From contig CACKCQ010000007.1 in NCBI GenBank assembly GCA_902598655.1, forward strand, positions 1-64,000: a stretch of DNA of 64,000 nt. The letters run 5' to 3'. Below the pieces are notes generated by a model that worked only from the letters and a program-made list of their open reading frames with translations, had not been told where the DNA came from and did no database searches. This document shows positions 35,952 through 44,313 of the stretch, in pieces (position 1 is the first letter of the stretch; the number at the start of each line of letters is the position of its first letter). The DNA comes from an uncultured Pelagibacteraceae bacterium. GTDB taxonomy: Bacteria; Pseudomonadota; Alphaproteobacteria; Pelagibacterales; Pelagibacteraceae. Both the position numbers and the translations under genes were made by a program.

Positions 35952-36827
35952 ATGACTTCTAAAGTTGCTTTCATAGGTCTTGGTGTAATGGGTTATCCAA
36001 TGGCAGGATATATATCAAAAGCAGGACATAATGTAACTGTTTTTAACAGAACAAAATCAAAAGCAGAAAAGTGGATTGGTGAATACAAAGGTAATATGGC
36101 TGATACACCATCTGAAGCTGCTAAAGATGCTGATTTTATTTTTACGTGTGTTGGAAATGATGATGATTTAAGACAAGTCTCTTTAGGTGATAATGGGTTA
36201 TTTCATAATGCTAAAGAAGGATGCGTATATATAGATAATTCAACAGTGTCTGCTGAAATTTCTAGAGAACTTTATAAAGCTGCAAAAGATAAAGGATTTG
36301 GTTTTTTAGATGCTCCTATATCTGGAGGACAATCAGGTGCAGAAGGTGGGATATTAACAGTCATGGTTGGTGGGGATGAAAATGATTTTAAAAAAGCGGA
36401 GCCAATAATTGATTGTTATAGTAAAAAAGTAACTTTGATTGGACCATCAGGTAGTGGACAATTAACTAAGATGGTTAATCAAATGTGTATTGGTGGTTTA
36501 GTTCAAGGTTTATCTGAAGCAGTAAATTTTGGAATTAATGCAGGTTTAGATATGGACAAAGTTATGGAAACTATCTCTAAAGGTGCAGCTCAGTCATGGC
36601 AAATGGAAAATAGATATAAAACTATGGTTGCTGATAAATTTGATTACGGATTTGCTGTAGATTGGATGAGAAAAGATTTAAAAATTTGTATTGAAGAAGC
36701 AAAAAGAAATGGTTCACCTGTACCAGTAACTGAAATTGTTGATAGTTATTATGCTGAAGTTCAAAAAATGGGTGGAAATCGTTGGGATAGCTCAAGTTTA
36801 ATAGCTAGATTAAAAAAGAAAAAATAA
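35952..36827 (+). CDS. NAD(P)-dependent beta-hydroxyacid dehydrogenase
   Basis: This 291-residue protein is of the 3-hydroxyisobutyrate / tartronate semialdehyde reductase family. The Rossmann start KVAFIGLGVMGYPMAGYI is followed by FNRTKSKAE, the substrate-binding DAPISGGQSGAEGGILTVMVGG and the catalytic-Lys segment GSGQLTKMVNQMCIGG. Candidate substrates include 3-hydroxyisobutyrate, tartronate semialdehyde and succinic semialdehyde. It begins eight bases from the divergent MFS gene and leads a three-gene plus-strand operon. Confidence 0.9.
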   Translation: MTSKVAFIGLGVMGYPMAGYISKAGHNVTVFNRTKSKAEKWIGEYKGNMADTPSEAAKDADFIFTCVGNDDDLRQVSLGDNGLFHNAKEGCVYIDNSTVSAEISRELYKAAKDKGFGFLDAPISGGQSGAEGGILTVMVGGDENDFKKAEPIIDCYSKKVTLIGPSGSGQLTKMVNQMCIGGLVQGLSEAVNFGINAGLDMDKVMETISKGAAQSWQMENRYKTMVADKFDYGFAVDWMRKDLKICIEEAKRNGSPVPVTEIVDSYYAEVQKMGGNRWDSSSLIARLKKKK

Positions 36828-36829
36828 TT

Positions 36830-37435
36830 GTGTCTACCACTGTTCCCTACTACGAGGATTTTTCCGAAATAAAAAAGAAAATTTGGTTAATGTTAACTGA
36901 TGCAGTTACTAATAGATCTTCTCCTTTTAGAATACCTGTTTTTTCATGCGGTAGTGAGAGCAATATCGAAAGTAGAATTGTTGTTCTTAGAAAATCAGAT
37001 GAGCAAAATAATTTAGTTCAATTTCACAGTGACATTAGATCTGATAAAATTAAAATATTAAAAAAAAACCCAAATTCATCGATGTTATTTTATGATAAAG
37101 ATGAAAAAATACAGGTTAGATTAAAAGTTGAAGCAATTATCAATCACAATAATGATATAACAAAACAATCTTGGGAGAAAACTCAACATATCAGTCGAAA
37201 ATGTTACTTAGTAGATAATGGACCAGGTACAGAGTCTGATATTCCAACATCTGGTTTAAAACCTGAATTAGATAATTTTGATTACACAAAAGAACAAAGC
37301 GAAGTAGGATATAAAAACTTCACTGTTATTCAGTGTAAAATTAAATCTATGGAATGGTTATATTTAGCTGCAAAAGGTCATCGAAGAGCTAGATTTGACA
37401 TTAATAATAATAAAGATACTTGGTTGATACCATAA
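36830..37435 (+). CDS. Pyridoxamine-phosphate-oxidase-fold flavoprotein
   Basis: This 201-residue protein has the FMN-binding split barrel of the PPOX family (SRIVVLRKSDEQNNLVQFHSDIRSDKIKIL, then SSMLFYDKDEKIQVRLKVEA and the C-terminal EWLYLAAKGHRRARFD). It resembles the alphaproteobacterial PPOX group annotated as PdxH-like, but key PdxH substrate residues cannot be verified here, so a true pyridoxal role is uncertain. Translation starts at a GTG two bases after the dehydrogenase stop. It overlaps the following gene by one base. Confidence 0.8.
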   Translation: MSTTVPYYEDFSEIKKKIWLMLTDAVTNRSSPFRIPVFSCGSESNIESRIVVLRKSDEQNNLVQFHSDIRSDKIKILKKNPNSSMLFYDKDEKIQVRLKVEAIINHNNDITKQSWEKTQHISRKCYLVDNGPGTESDIPTSGLKPELDNFDYTKEQSEVGYKNFTVIQCKIKSMEWLYLAAKGHRRARFDINNNKDTWLIP

Positions 37436-37833
37436 TGAAAAAATATGAAGCTATGGTTTTGTCATGTATTGATCCAAGGTTTCAGACAAAAGTTTTTAAT
37501 TATTTAAAAAAAAAGAAATTAACTGGAAAGTATAGCTCATTTACTATTGCTGGATCAGCAATTGGTGTAACTTCTAAAAAATTTAAAAAATGGCAATCAA
37601 CCTTTTTGGATAATTTATCAACTTCAATAAAGTTACATAATATAAGTAAATTAATAGTAATTAATCACGAAGATTGCGGTGCAGCTAAAATAGTAAATGG
37701 AAAAAAAGAATTTAGTTCGCTTGTAGAAAATAAAATTCATAAAGACTCATTTGAAAAAATTGAAGCAATTTTAAACAAAAGATTTCCTAAATTAAAACTA
37801 TCTTTTAAAATATTAAAACTAAGTGATAAATAA
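37435..37833 (+). CDS. Small beta-carbonic-anhydrase-like protein
   Basis: This is a 132-residue protein from the ATG at 37435, which overlaps the preceding stop (TAATG); the ORF track's earlier start at 37420 lies inside the upstream gene. VLSCIDPRFQTKV and VINHEDCGAAKIVNG carry the Cys, Asp, His and Cys zinc ligands of beta-carbonic anhydrases. The protein is well below the usual length of about 200 residues, and the surrounding active-site loops are reduced. A catalytic role is possible but not certain. Confidence 0.72.
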   Translation: MKKYEAMVLSCIDPRFQTKVFNYLKKKKLTGKYSSFTIAGSAIGVTSKKFKKWQSTFLDNLSTSIKLHNISKLIVINHEDCGAAKIVNGKKEFSSLVENKIHKDSFEKIEAILNKRFPKLKLSFKILKLSDK

Positions 37834-37848
37834 TAAATTTTAACAAGA

Positions 37849-38715
37849 TTATTCTTTCCATTTTTTAAACCAATCTTCTTTGGCATACTCAGTTAACTTA
37901 TAAGTACACCATTCATTTTTTCGTCCTTTAAGTAATTTTTTATGAGTATATCTTGCTGGAATTTGATAATTTCCAGGAGGATTACCTCTTTTCTTTTGAC
38001 CTAAAGCGCAAGCAATTTGAAGTGGATCAAATGGATTATCTGAGGTTGGAGTTAAATAAACTGAGTCTTTTAAGTCTGGACAAGTTGGATCATTGTGATC
38101 GTAAACTCCTTTTCCAAATTTTTTTGAAAGATTTTGACTAAGAATACCAGAACTTAAATGTGATCCATTTTTAACTCCTTTAGTACAAGGCATAGCAAAA
38201 CCATTGCCATGAAGTAATTCATGAATTGAAATTTTTGTAATTTGACCTGATGCTCTTTTTATAAACAAGTATCCATGATGAGGTCCCATTTGACCTCCGT
38301 CTCCGCTTGCCGCATCTGTGAATGAGAAATATAATTTTTTTGGATTATTAAATCCTTGTTTTTGTAAGTAATAATCTGGATAATTAACATTCCATCCACC
38401 TTTTTTAGCTTTACGATCCATTCTTACAAATGAGATATCTAGTTTGCCATCTTGTCTATAATCAAATTTTAATCTTTGCTTATTGCCAGTCATTTTAAAA
38501 AATAAATCATCTATTTTTTTGACTTCTTTTTTTATCCAGCCATTAATATCTCTTTCATTATCTTTTGTTTTTTTTGCAAGAAAATAAATAAAATGAATTT
38601 GATAATCATCAGTAACATCTGGCTGGTCTTCAAAATATCTACCTGGTTTTTCATCAGATGCAAATAAAGACGAACTAAATAATGTGATTATTAGAATTAA
38701 GAATATTTTTTTCAT
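37849..38715 (-). CDS. Exported HExxH protein, paralogue A
   Basis: This 288-residue protein has a signal peptide (KKIFLILIITLFSSSLFAS) and an HExxH zinc motif in KISIHELLHGNGFAMP. The eighth position Gly is metzincin-like, but the usual third His at position 11 is replaced by Met, so the third ligand is unclear. After the signal lies KPGRYFEDQPDVTDDYQIH, and near the end HNDPTCPDLKDSVYLTPTSD and NPFDP. The same blocks occur in the protein at 40717. I do not recognise a named family. An exported zinc protease is likely but unproven. It is the last gene of the operon and overlaps the DUF1330 gene by four bases. Confidence 0.75.
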   Translation of the reverse strand: MKKIFLILIITLFSSSLFASDEKPGRYFEDQPDVTDDYQIHFIYFLAKKTKDNERDINGWIKKEVKKIDDLFFKMTGNKQRLKFDYRQDGKLDISFVRMDRKAKKGGWNVNYPDYYLQKQGFNNPKKLYFSFTDAASGDGGQMGPHHGYLFIKRASGQITKISIHELLHGNGFAMPCTKGVKNGSHLSSGILSQNLSKKFGKGVYDHNDPTCPDLKDSVYLTPTSDNPFDPLQIACALGQKKRGNPPGNYQIPARYTHKKLLKGRKNEWCTYKLTEYAKEDWFKKWKE

Positions 38716-39002
38716 AAGCCTCTTATTATTATATTGGTCCCTTCAGAATTATCGAGTCTAATCTGTTTGATAGGCTTATATTCCTCTGAATTATACCATT
38801 CCAAAGCCCTTTGATAACTTGGAAATTTTAAAATGATTATTCTTGGAAAATTTGTCTCGCCATCAAATATTTGAAACTCACCTGCTCTTACCAAAAATTC
38901 TCCACCAAATTTTTTTACAATTGGATTAACTTTTTCAACGTACTCTTTATAATTCTCAGGATTGGTTATTTTTAATTGAGCAATCACATAACCTGAGGGC
39001 AT
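38712..39002 (-). CDS. DUF1330-family small protein
   Basis: This 96-residue dimeric ferredoxin-like-fold protein matches DUF1330: GYVIAQLKITNPENYKEYVEK, then KFGGEFLVRAGEFQIFDGE and IILKFPSYQRALEWYNSEEY. Members are cytosolic with unclear function, often called stress-responsive or monooxygenase-like. It has no signal peptide, unlike both neighbours in the operon. Its stop overlaps the ATG of paralogue A (ATGA). Confidence 0.85.
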   Translation of the reverse strand: MPSGYVIAQLKITNPENYKEYVEKVNPIVKKFGGEFLVRAGEFQIFDGETNFPRIIILKFPSYQRALEWYNSEEYKPIKQIRLDNSEGTNIIIRGL

Positions 39003-39021
39003 TTATTCTCCTTTAATCTTT

Positions 39022-40716
39022 CTAATTAATACAGTTAGATGGATATGTTTCATAATTTTGATCATCTAAGTATTTGAAACGATTAGTTAAAAATTTATTA
39101 ATTTTTTCATTATATTTTTTGGAAATTCTATCTACTTTACACCTTGATGCATACCACCATAATACAGTTTCAGCTAAGTCTTCATTTCCTGGTAATTCCC
39201 AAGCATATTCTGAAATATAATGCTTATCAGTACTAACAGCATTTAACCATTTTTTCTCGTTAACAGATCCGCCCCACCACCAATCGAGTGAAGCGTGAGT
39301 TAATTCATGAAACATTAACTCCTCAGCATATTTTTTATTTTCATTTGTAAGATAATCTGTGTGAATTACTATAGTACCTTTTCCTCCTGCCCAGCCTGCT
39401 TTGCCTTTATGTATAGTTATTTCTTTAACATTTTTTTTTAAAAATTTTGGCATTTGCCCGTATATTTTTGCCCATTTAATTGCTTGTTTTTTTGCCTTTT
39501 TATCAGTTTTAAATTCATCATTAACATTTATTAATATATCCTTACTATTCTCAAAAGTTGCGTTAAAGACAAAAACTGTAAAACTACTTTTACCCCAACC
39601 ATCTTTTGTGTATTTGTTTGATAAGGTTCTCACATCGTAACCCATTACTTTTTTTTTCTCTACAAATGATAAATTTATAAAATTACTTGGGTCTTTTTTA
39701 TTTATTATGTCTCCATCTTTCCACTCACTACCACCTTTAAAAATAAAATTTTTGCTTATACTTATAGTTTTTACAGCTTTATCTAACTCCCATATTGCAA
39801 CTTGTTTTACACCATCGTTCCAAAGCATTGATCCTTCACCATGTCTATTATTATTTTTCCATTCACCGGTATAAACACCTCCGCCACTACTATAAAAATA
39901 TTTACCTTGTCCAGTTCTTTGGCCATTTACCCAATCACCTTCATATCTATCTCCATTTGGCCAAGTACCAATTCCAAAACCATGCATATTTTGCATTTTC
40001 CATTCACCGACATATTTAAAACCTTTTTCCCAAACACCTGTCCCCTTTCCATTATCACAATTGCCTTGAACACAACCTATTGCCTTTCCACTCGAGTCTG
40101 TCTCAATTAAATTTCCATTTTTCCACTCTCCGGATTGTGCTGTGCCGTTTGCGTAGATAAAGGTTCCTTGCCCATCAGCTTCTCCATTTTTTCTTCCGCC
40201 GATGTATTTATCCCCATTTGCCCAAGTAACTGTTCCTTGCCCATTTTGTATACCAAACTCCCAATCACCAATATATTTTGTTCCATTAACCCATTTAAAA
40301 GTACCTAGACCATGGGGTTTTTGATTTTTCCAATCTCCATTATATTTATCTCCATTGGACCATATAAAAGTTCCTTTTCCATTAACGCAATTACCTTTTA
40401 TGCAGCCAGTCTTTAGCGCTGTTTTATTTTCTAAAAATTTTTTTTTGCCAATTGCAAAGAGTTTACACTCACCATTTATTCCTTTTTCTTTTCTGTGTTT
40501 TTCACAATCATTAAATCCATCTTGCTTTTCTGTTCCGCGTCCGTACTCACATTTTCCATCATTCCCGACTACAACAAAAAGATGGTCATCAGAACCTTGA
40601 TTTAAAAGGTCGGCATAAACTTCATCAACTATCCAATCACATATTTGTTGATTTTCTGCTTTAGATGTTTCGCACCATATGAAAGTAAAAAATATAGTTG
40701 CTAATATTTTTTTCAC
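39022..40716 (-). CDS. Exported MORN-repeat protein with HExxH domain
   Basis: This 564-residue protein with a signal peptide (KKILATIFFTFIWCETSKA) starts at a GTG directly after the stop of paralogue B. Residues about 105 to 310 hold some eight MORN repeats in two blocks (GDKYNGDWKNQKPHGLGTF, GDRYEGDWVNGQRTGQGKY). Each block is introduced by a GC-x-x-GNC-x-NGKGT motif with a Cys pair. The C-terminal 200 residues carry MFHELTHASLDWWWGG and, about 40 residues on, ELPGNEDLAETVLWW, a layout consistent with a gluzincin zinc protease with Glu as third ligand. I know no named family with this combination. It may act at the cell envelope. Confidence 0.75.
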   Translation of the reverse strand: MKKILATIFFTFIWCETSKAENQQICDWIVDEVYADLLNQGSDDHLFVVVGNDGKCEYGRGTEKQDGFNDCEKHRKEKGINGECKLFAIGKKKFLENKTALKTGCIKGNCVNGKGTFIWSNGDKYNGDWKNQKPHGLGTFKWVNGTKYIGDWEFGIQNGQGTVTWANGDKYIGGRKNGEADGQGTFIYANGTAQSGEWKNGNLIETDSSGKAIGCVQGNCDNGKGTGVWEKGFKYVGEWKMQNMHGFGIGTWPNGDRYEGDWVNGQRTGQGKYFYSSGGGVYTGEWKNNNRHGEGSMLWNDGVKQVAIWELDKAVKTISISKNFIFKGGSEWKDGDIINKKDPSNFINLSFVEKKKVMGYDVRTLSNKYTKDGWGKSSFTVFVFNATFENSKDILINVNDEFKTDKKAKKQAIKWAKIYGQMPKFLKKNVKEITIHKGKAGWAGGKGTIVIHTDYLTNENKKYAEELMFHELTHASLDWWWGGSVNEKKWLNAVSTDKHYISEYAWELPGNEDLAETVLWWYASRCKVDRISKKYNEKINKFLTNRFKYLDDQNYETYPSNCIN

Positions 40717-41712
40717 TTAATTCCTTTGAAATATACCAAATTCTTCTTCCCATGGAGCTGCTACGTCGTCTCGTGCATAAAAACAATCTCCACCTTCACC
40801 TTTATCTTTATCATAAATATTTTCATAATTATGTTTTGTAAATTTCCATTTTTCCTTTGGTATACAAGTAACTTCAAAAGGATCAAAAGGTGTATCTGAT
40901 GTAGGTGTAAAATAAACACTGTCCTGCATGTTTGGACAAGTTTTATTATTATGACCCCAATAATCATCATTCTTTGGGTCTAAAGTATGATTTGTTCCAT
41001 CACCCGATCTACTCATCATGTCTTTTGTTTTTTTAGTATTGTGTCCTTCGATAAAATTTGGTGAACATTTATAAATTCCACCCATGGCATGTAAAATCTC
41101 GTGTAAAATAAAATATCCAACCTCTTTATTATTAAGTGGGTATTTTTTTTGATGTTTAGAAAATACACTAAAAATTGGAAATCCAACAGAAAATGGCCAA
41201 TCTTTATGAGTAAAATCTCCAAAGTTAAAATATATTTTCTTAGGGTTGTTCATTCCATTATTAATAATGGATCTTCCAAATACACCTCCACAACTACCCC
41301 ATTTAGACTTTTTCATGTCTTTTTTGGTTCTGTTTATTCTAAGAAACGTAATATCTAACTTTCCGTCTTTACGTCTATCCCACTTTAATTTCTGACCTTC
41401 TCCATTATTAAAATTTGATTTCTTGTTTGCTTTAGCAGTTGTTTTTAAAATCCATTTATTGGCGGTTTCAACCCATTTTTCCAATTCTCCATTTATATCT
41501 CCCTCTTTATCTTTTGAGTCTTTTAATAGAGTATAAACAATGTGAACTTGGAAATCATCGTTAACATCAGGCTGATCCTCAAAATATCTTCCTGGTTTTT
41601 TGTCACTATCTAAAATAACTAGTGTTGTATCGCTATCATAACATTTGTCAGCATAAACATTTGAAATTAAGTTAAGTAAAAAAATGATTGATAATAAAAT
41701 TGTTTTTTTCAT
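40717..41712 (-). CDS. Exported HExxH protein, paralogue B
   Basis: This 331-residue homologue of the protein at 37849 has a signal peptide (KKTILLSIIFLLNLISNVYA), KKPGRYFEDQPDVNDDFQVH, a zinc motif YFILHEILHAMGGIYKC, and HNNKTCPNMQDSVYFTPTSD then PFDPFEVTC. Six or more Cys suggest disulfides. Position 11 of the zinc motif is Tyr rather than His. The paralogue pair brackets the MORN protease and DUF1330 genes. It begins five bases downstream of the gamma-carbonic-anhydrase-like gene, so all five genes may be co-transcribed. Confidence 0.75.
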   Translation of the reverse strand: MKKTILLSIIFLLNLISNVYADKCYDSDTTLVILDSDKKPGRYFEDQPDVNDDFQVHIVYTLLKDSKDKEGDINGELEKWVETANKWILKTTAKANKKSNFNNGEGQKLKWDRRKDGKLDITFLRINRTKKDMKKSKWGSCGGVFGRSIINNGMNNPKKIYFNFGDFTHKDWPFSVGFPIFSVFSKHQKKYPLNNKEVGYFILHEILHAMGGIYKCSPNFIEGHNTKKTKDMMSRSGDGTNHTLDPKNDDYWGHNNKTCPNMQDSVYFTPTSDTPFDPFEVTCIPKEKWKFTKHNYENIYDKDKGEGGDCFYARDDVAAPWEEEFGIFQRN

Positions 41713-41717
41713 AAAAT

Positions 41718-42230
41718 TTAAAATACTGATTTAGAATACCTTTTCCAGTTATCTTGGTAATGTTTTGCATTTTCGGTTATTTGCCTGATTTCTTCCTCTG
41801 TAAGTTTTCTAATCACTCTTCCAGGTGATCCCACAACTAATGAATTGTCCGGGATTTCTTTATTTTCAGTGATTAATGCTTTAGCACCAATGATGCAATT
41901 TTTACCTATTTTTGCATTATTTAAAATTACAGCTCCAATCCCTATTAAACTATTATCTCCAATCGTACATCCATGGAGCATAACGATATGACCAATGGTT
42001 ACATCTTTACCTATTTTTAATGGGCAGCCTGGGTCTGTATGTAGAACGCTCCCATCTTGAACATTTGAACCTTCTCCGACGTGAATGTTTTCATTGTCCC
42101 CTCTAATTACAGCATTAAACCAAACACTAGAGTTTTTTTCTAATGTAACATCTCCTATAATAGTTGCATTTGGTGCTACCCAATTTTCGCCAGAGTTTTT
42201 TGGTTTTTTATCTTTTAAATCGTAAAACAT
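41718..42230 (-). CDS. Gamma-carbonic-anhydrase-like hexapeptide protein (YrdA/PaaY type)
   Basis: This 170-residue left-handed beta-helix protein has VAPNATIIGDVTLEKNSSVW, AVIRGDNENIHVGEGSNVQD (Arg, Asp and Gln positions of gamma-CA), and VTIGHIVMLHGCTIGDNSLIG with the metal-binding His pair; a first His lies in SVLHTDPG. It is probably a zinc-binding trimer. Many such proteins are not active carbonic anhydrases. It is divergent from the redoxin gene with a 20-base gap. Confidence 0.9.
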   Translation of the reverse strand: MFYDLKDKKPKNSGENWVAPNATIIGDVTLEKNSSVWFNAVIRGDNENIHVGEGSNVQDGSVLHTDPGCPLKIGKDVTIGHIVMLHGCTIGDNSLIGIGAVILNNAKIGKNCIIGAKALITENKEIPDNSLVVGSPGRVIRKLTEEEIRQITENAKHYQDNWKRYSKSVF

Positions 42231-42250
42231 AATTTATATATTATTACATT

Positions 42251-42805
42251 ATGCCTATTAAAACACCAGTATGTGATTTTGGAAAAAAAGCAGAAAACTT
42301 TGAATTAAAATCTACAGAGAACAAATTAATATCTTTAAATGATATCAAAGGTGAAAATGGAACTTTGGTCATGTTTATTTGTAATCACTGTCCATATGTA
42401 AAAGCAATTATTAGAGATGTGGTGGAGGACTGTACTAAGCTTAGTGATTTAGGAATAAATTCAGTTGCAATATGCTCTAATGATCCAATTAATTATCCAG
42501 ACGACTCTTTTGAAAAAATGATAGAGTTTGCAATTAAACATAAGTTTAATTTTCCTTACCTAATTGATGAAACACAAAACATTGCTAGAAAATATGATGC
42601 TGTATGTACTCCAGATTTTTTCGGTTATGATAAAAATTTTGGTCTTCAATATAGAGGAAGAATTAGAGAGTTAAGGGAACTAAAACCTGTCAGATCTGGA
42701 GATAGTGATTTATTTACTGCTATGAAACAAGTTTCAGAAACAGGCAAGGGTCCCGAAGAACAATTCCCAAGTATGGGTTGTGGTATAAAGTGGTCATCTA
42801 ATTAA
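42251..42805 (+). CDS. Thioredoxin-like/peroxiredoxin-like protein
   Basis: This 184-residue AhpC/TSA-redoxin fold protein starts DFGKKAENFELKSTENKLIS and has the CxxC active site in VMFICNHCPYVKAI, in the position of the peroxidatic or thioredoxin cysteines. YDAVCTPDFFGYDKNFGLQYRGRI and PSMGCGIKW follow; this last Cys-containing block is typical of the PRX-like subgroup. It is cytosolic, with no signal peptide. It overlaps the glycosyltransferase gene by one base. Confidence 0.88.
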   Translation: MPIKTPVCDFGKKAENFELKSTENKLISLNDIKGENGTLVMFICNHCPYVKAIIRDVVEDCTKLSDLGINSVAICSNDPINYPDDSFEKMIEFAIKHKFNFPYLIDETQNIARKYDAVCTPDFFGYDKNFGLQYRGRIRELRELKPVRSGDSDLFTAMKQVSETGKGPEEQFPSMGCGIKWSSN

Positions 42806-43887
42806 TGTATTTAATAATAACTAGAACTTTCCCTCCTGAAGTTGGTGGTATGCAGAATCTAATGTGGGGATTAGCAAGATCTTTATCAAAGTTAGATATG
42901 GTTAAAGTTTTTGCGGATTATCACGAAGATCATAAAAAATTTGATGATAAAGTTTCATTTACAATTGAAAGAGTTAGTGGAGTAAAATTATTAAGAAAAT
43001 ATAGAAAATCTCTACTAATAAATGAATATTTAAATGAAAATAAAAATGTAAATTGTATTATTGCAGATCACTGGAAAAGTTTAGAACTTATAAAATCCCC
43101 AAAAAAGAAAATATGCTTAATTCATTCTAAAGAAATTAATCACCCTAAAGGATCTAGATTAAACAAAAAAGTTTTAGAAGTTTTAAATAATGTTGACCAT
43201 GTGGTAGCAAACTCAAACTTTACGAAAAATTTAGCGGTTAGTCTTGGTGTTGAAGAAGAAAGATTAATAGTCATAAATCCAGGCGTAGATCCCGTTGAAG
43301 AAATTTCAAAAGACGACCTTAAACAAGCTGAAGAAATGCTAAAAGGAAAAAAACAAAGGCTAATTACTGTTTCTAGATTTGATAAAAGAAAAAATCACGA
43401 AAAAGTTATTATGGCTATTCGGAATTTAAAAGAGAAATATCCTGATATTACTTACACTTGTATAGGATATGGAGATGAAGAAGAAAATTTAAAAAAATTA
43501 GTGATAGAATTAAAACTTGATAAATATGTAAATTTTTTAAGCGATATAACTAATGAATTGAAAAATGCATTAATTGCAAAATCAAATATTTTTATAATGC
43601 CATCAATAATTCACAAAACCTCAGTTGAAGGGTTTGGAATTTCTTTTATAGAGGCTGCACAATATGGAATTCCATCTATAGGTGGTAAAGATGGTGGTGC
43701 TTCTGATGCAATTGTTCATAATAAAACGGGGTTAATTTGCGATGGCAACAGTCTAGATGAAATTTATTCAAGTATAGATAATTTATTTGAGGGTAACAAA
43801 CATATTCAATTTGGAAAAGATTGCAAAACACATTCCGAAAATTTTCTTTGGGACAAGATAATTGAAAATTACAAAAGAATCCTATAA
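42805..43887 (+). CDS. Glycosyltransferase family 4 (GT-B)
   Basis: This 360-residue GT-B retaining glycosyltransferase has ITRTFPPEVGGMQNLMWGLA at the N terminus and, in the C-terminal domain, VINPGVDPVEE, ITVSRFDKRKNHEKVI and the donor-binding SVEGFGISFIEAAQYGIPSIGG (an E-x7-E motif). It probably adds a sugar to LPS or another glycoconjugate. Donor and acceptor are unknown. It overlaps the redoxin gene by one base. Confidence 0.9.
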   Translation: MYLIITRTFPPEVGGMQNLMWGLARSLSKLDMVKVFADYHEDHKKFDDKVSFTIERVSGVKLLRKYRKSLLINEYLNENKNVNCIIADHWKSLELIKSPKKKICLIHSKEINHPKGSRLNKKVLEVLNNVDHVVANSNFTKNLAVSLGVEEERLIVINPGVDPVEEISKDDLKQAEEMLKGKKQRLITVSRFDKRKNHEKVIMAIRNLKEKYPDITYTCIGYGDEEENLKKLVIELKLDKYVNFLSDITNELKNALIAKSNIFIMPSIIHKTSVEGFGISFIEAAQYGIPSIGGKDGGASDAIVHNKTGLICDGNSLDEIYSSIDNLFEGNKHIQFGKDCKTHSENFLWDKIIENYKRIL

Positions 43888-43896
43888 AATTACTTC

Positions 43897-44313
43897 ATGC
43901 TAGATAAATTTAATGGAATAATTTATTTAAGTATTTTTATTGTACACTTTCTTGTTTACGCCGTTTACGCTTTCAGAACAGTAGTTGCAACTAAGTCTTT
44001 TTTAGATCAATACAATATAGATCACTCTGCAGCTGTGATGGTTAGATTTTTTGGAGCTCCATTTATTGCATCAATTTTAGTGGCACTGTACATAATGTTA
44101 ATCAAAGCAGATGGTTTGGCTGGAACATGGGGTTTCTTTACACTAATTTTTGCTCAAAACGTTTTATATTTTTTAATTGGGATATATACAATTTATATCA
44201 ATAAGCTTGGACATAACGAAAAAACAAATAGTGAAGGTGTCATTGCATCTGGAATTTTAACAGTTTTAAGTGGAATTCTTTGCTACGGTCTAGCTGATAA
44301 AATTTATATTTAA
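43897..44313 (+). CDS. Hypothetical four-helix membrane protein
   Basis: This 138-residue protein has four predicted transmembrane helices (FNGIIYLSIFIVHFLVYAVYA, FFGAPFIASILVALYIMLI, TWGFFTLIFAQNVLYFLIGIY, GVIASGILTVLSGILCYGLA). I recognise no motif. It is co-directional with the glycosyltransferase gene (9-base gap) and overlaps the end of the convergent tctA by four bases. Confidence 0.75.
   Translation: MLDKFNGIIYLSIFIVHFLVYAVYAFRTVVATKSFLDQYNIDHSAAVMVRFFGAPFIASILVALYIMLIKADGLAGTWGFFTLIFAQNVLYFLIGIYTIYINKLGHNEKTNSEGVIASGILTVLSGILCYGLADKIYI

Noticed and set aside
39795-40110. Overlapping plus-strand ORFs (74 and 89 residues) rich in His, Ile and Ser
   Set aside because: They are antisense shadows of the MORN repeats; their periodic look comes from the repeats on the other strand.
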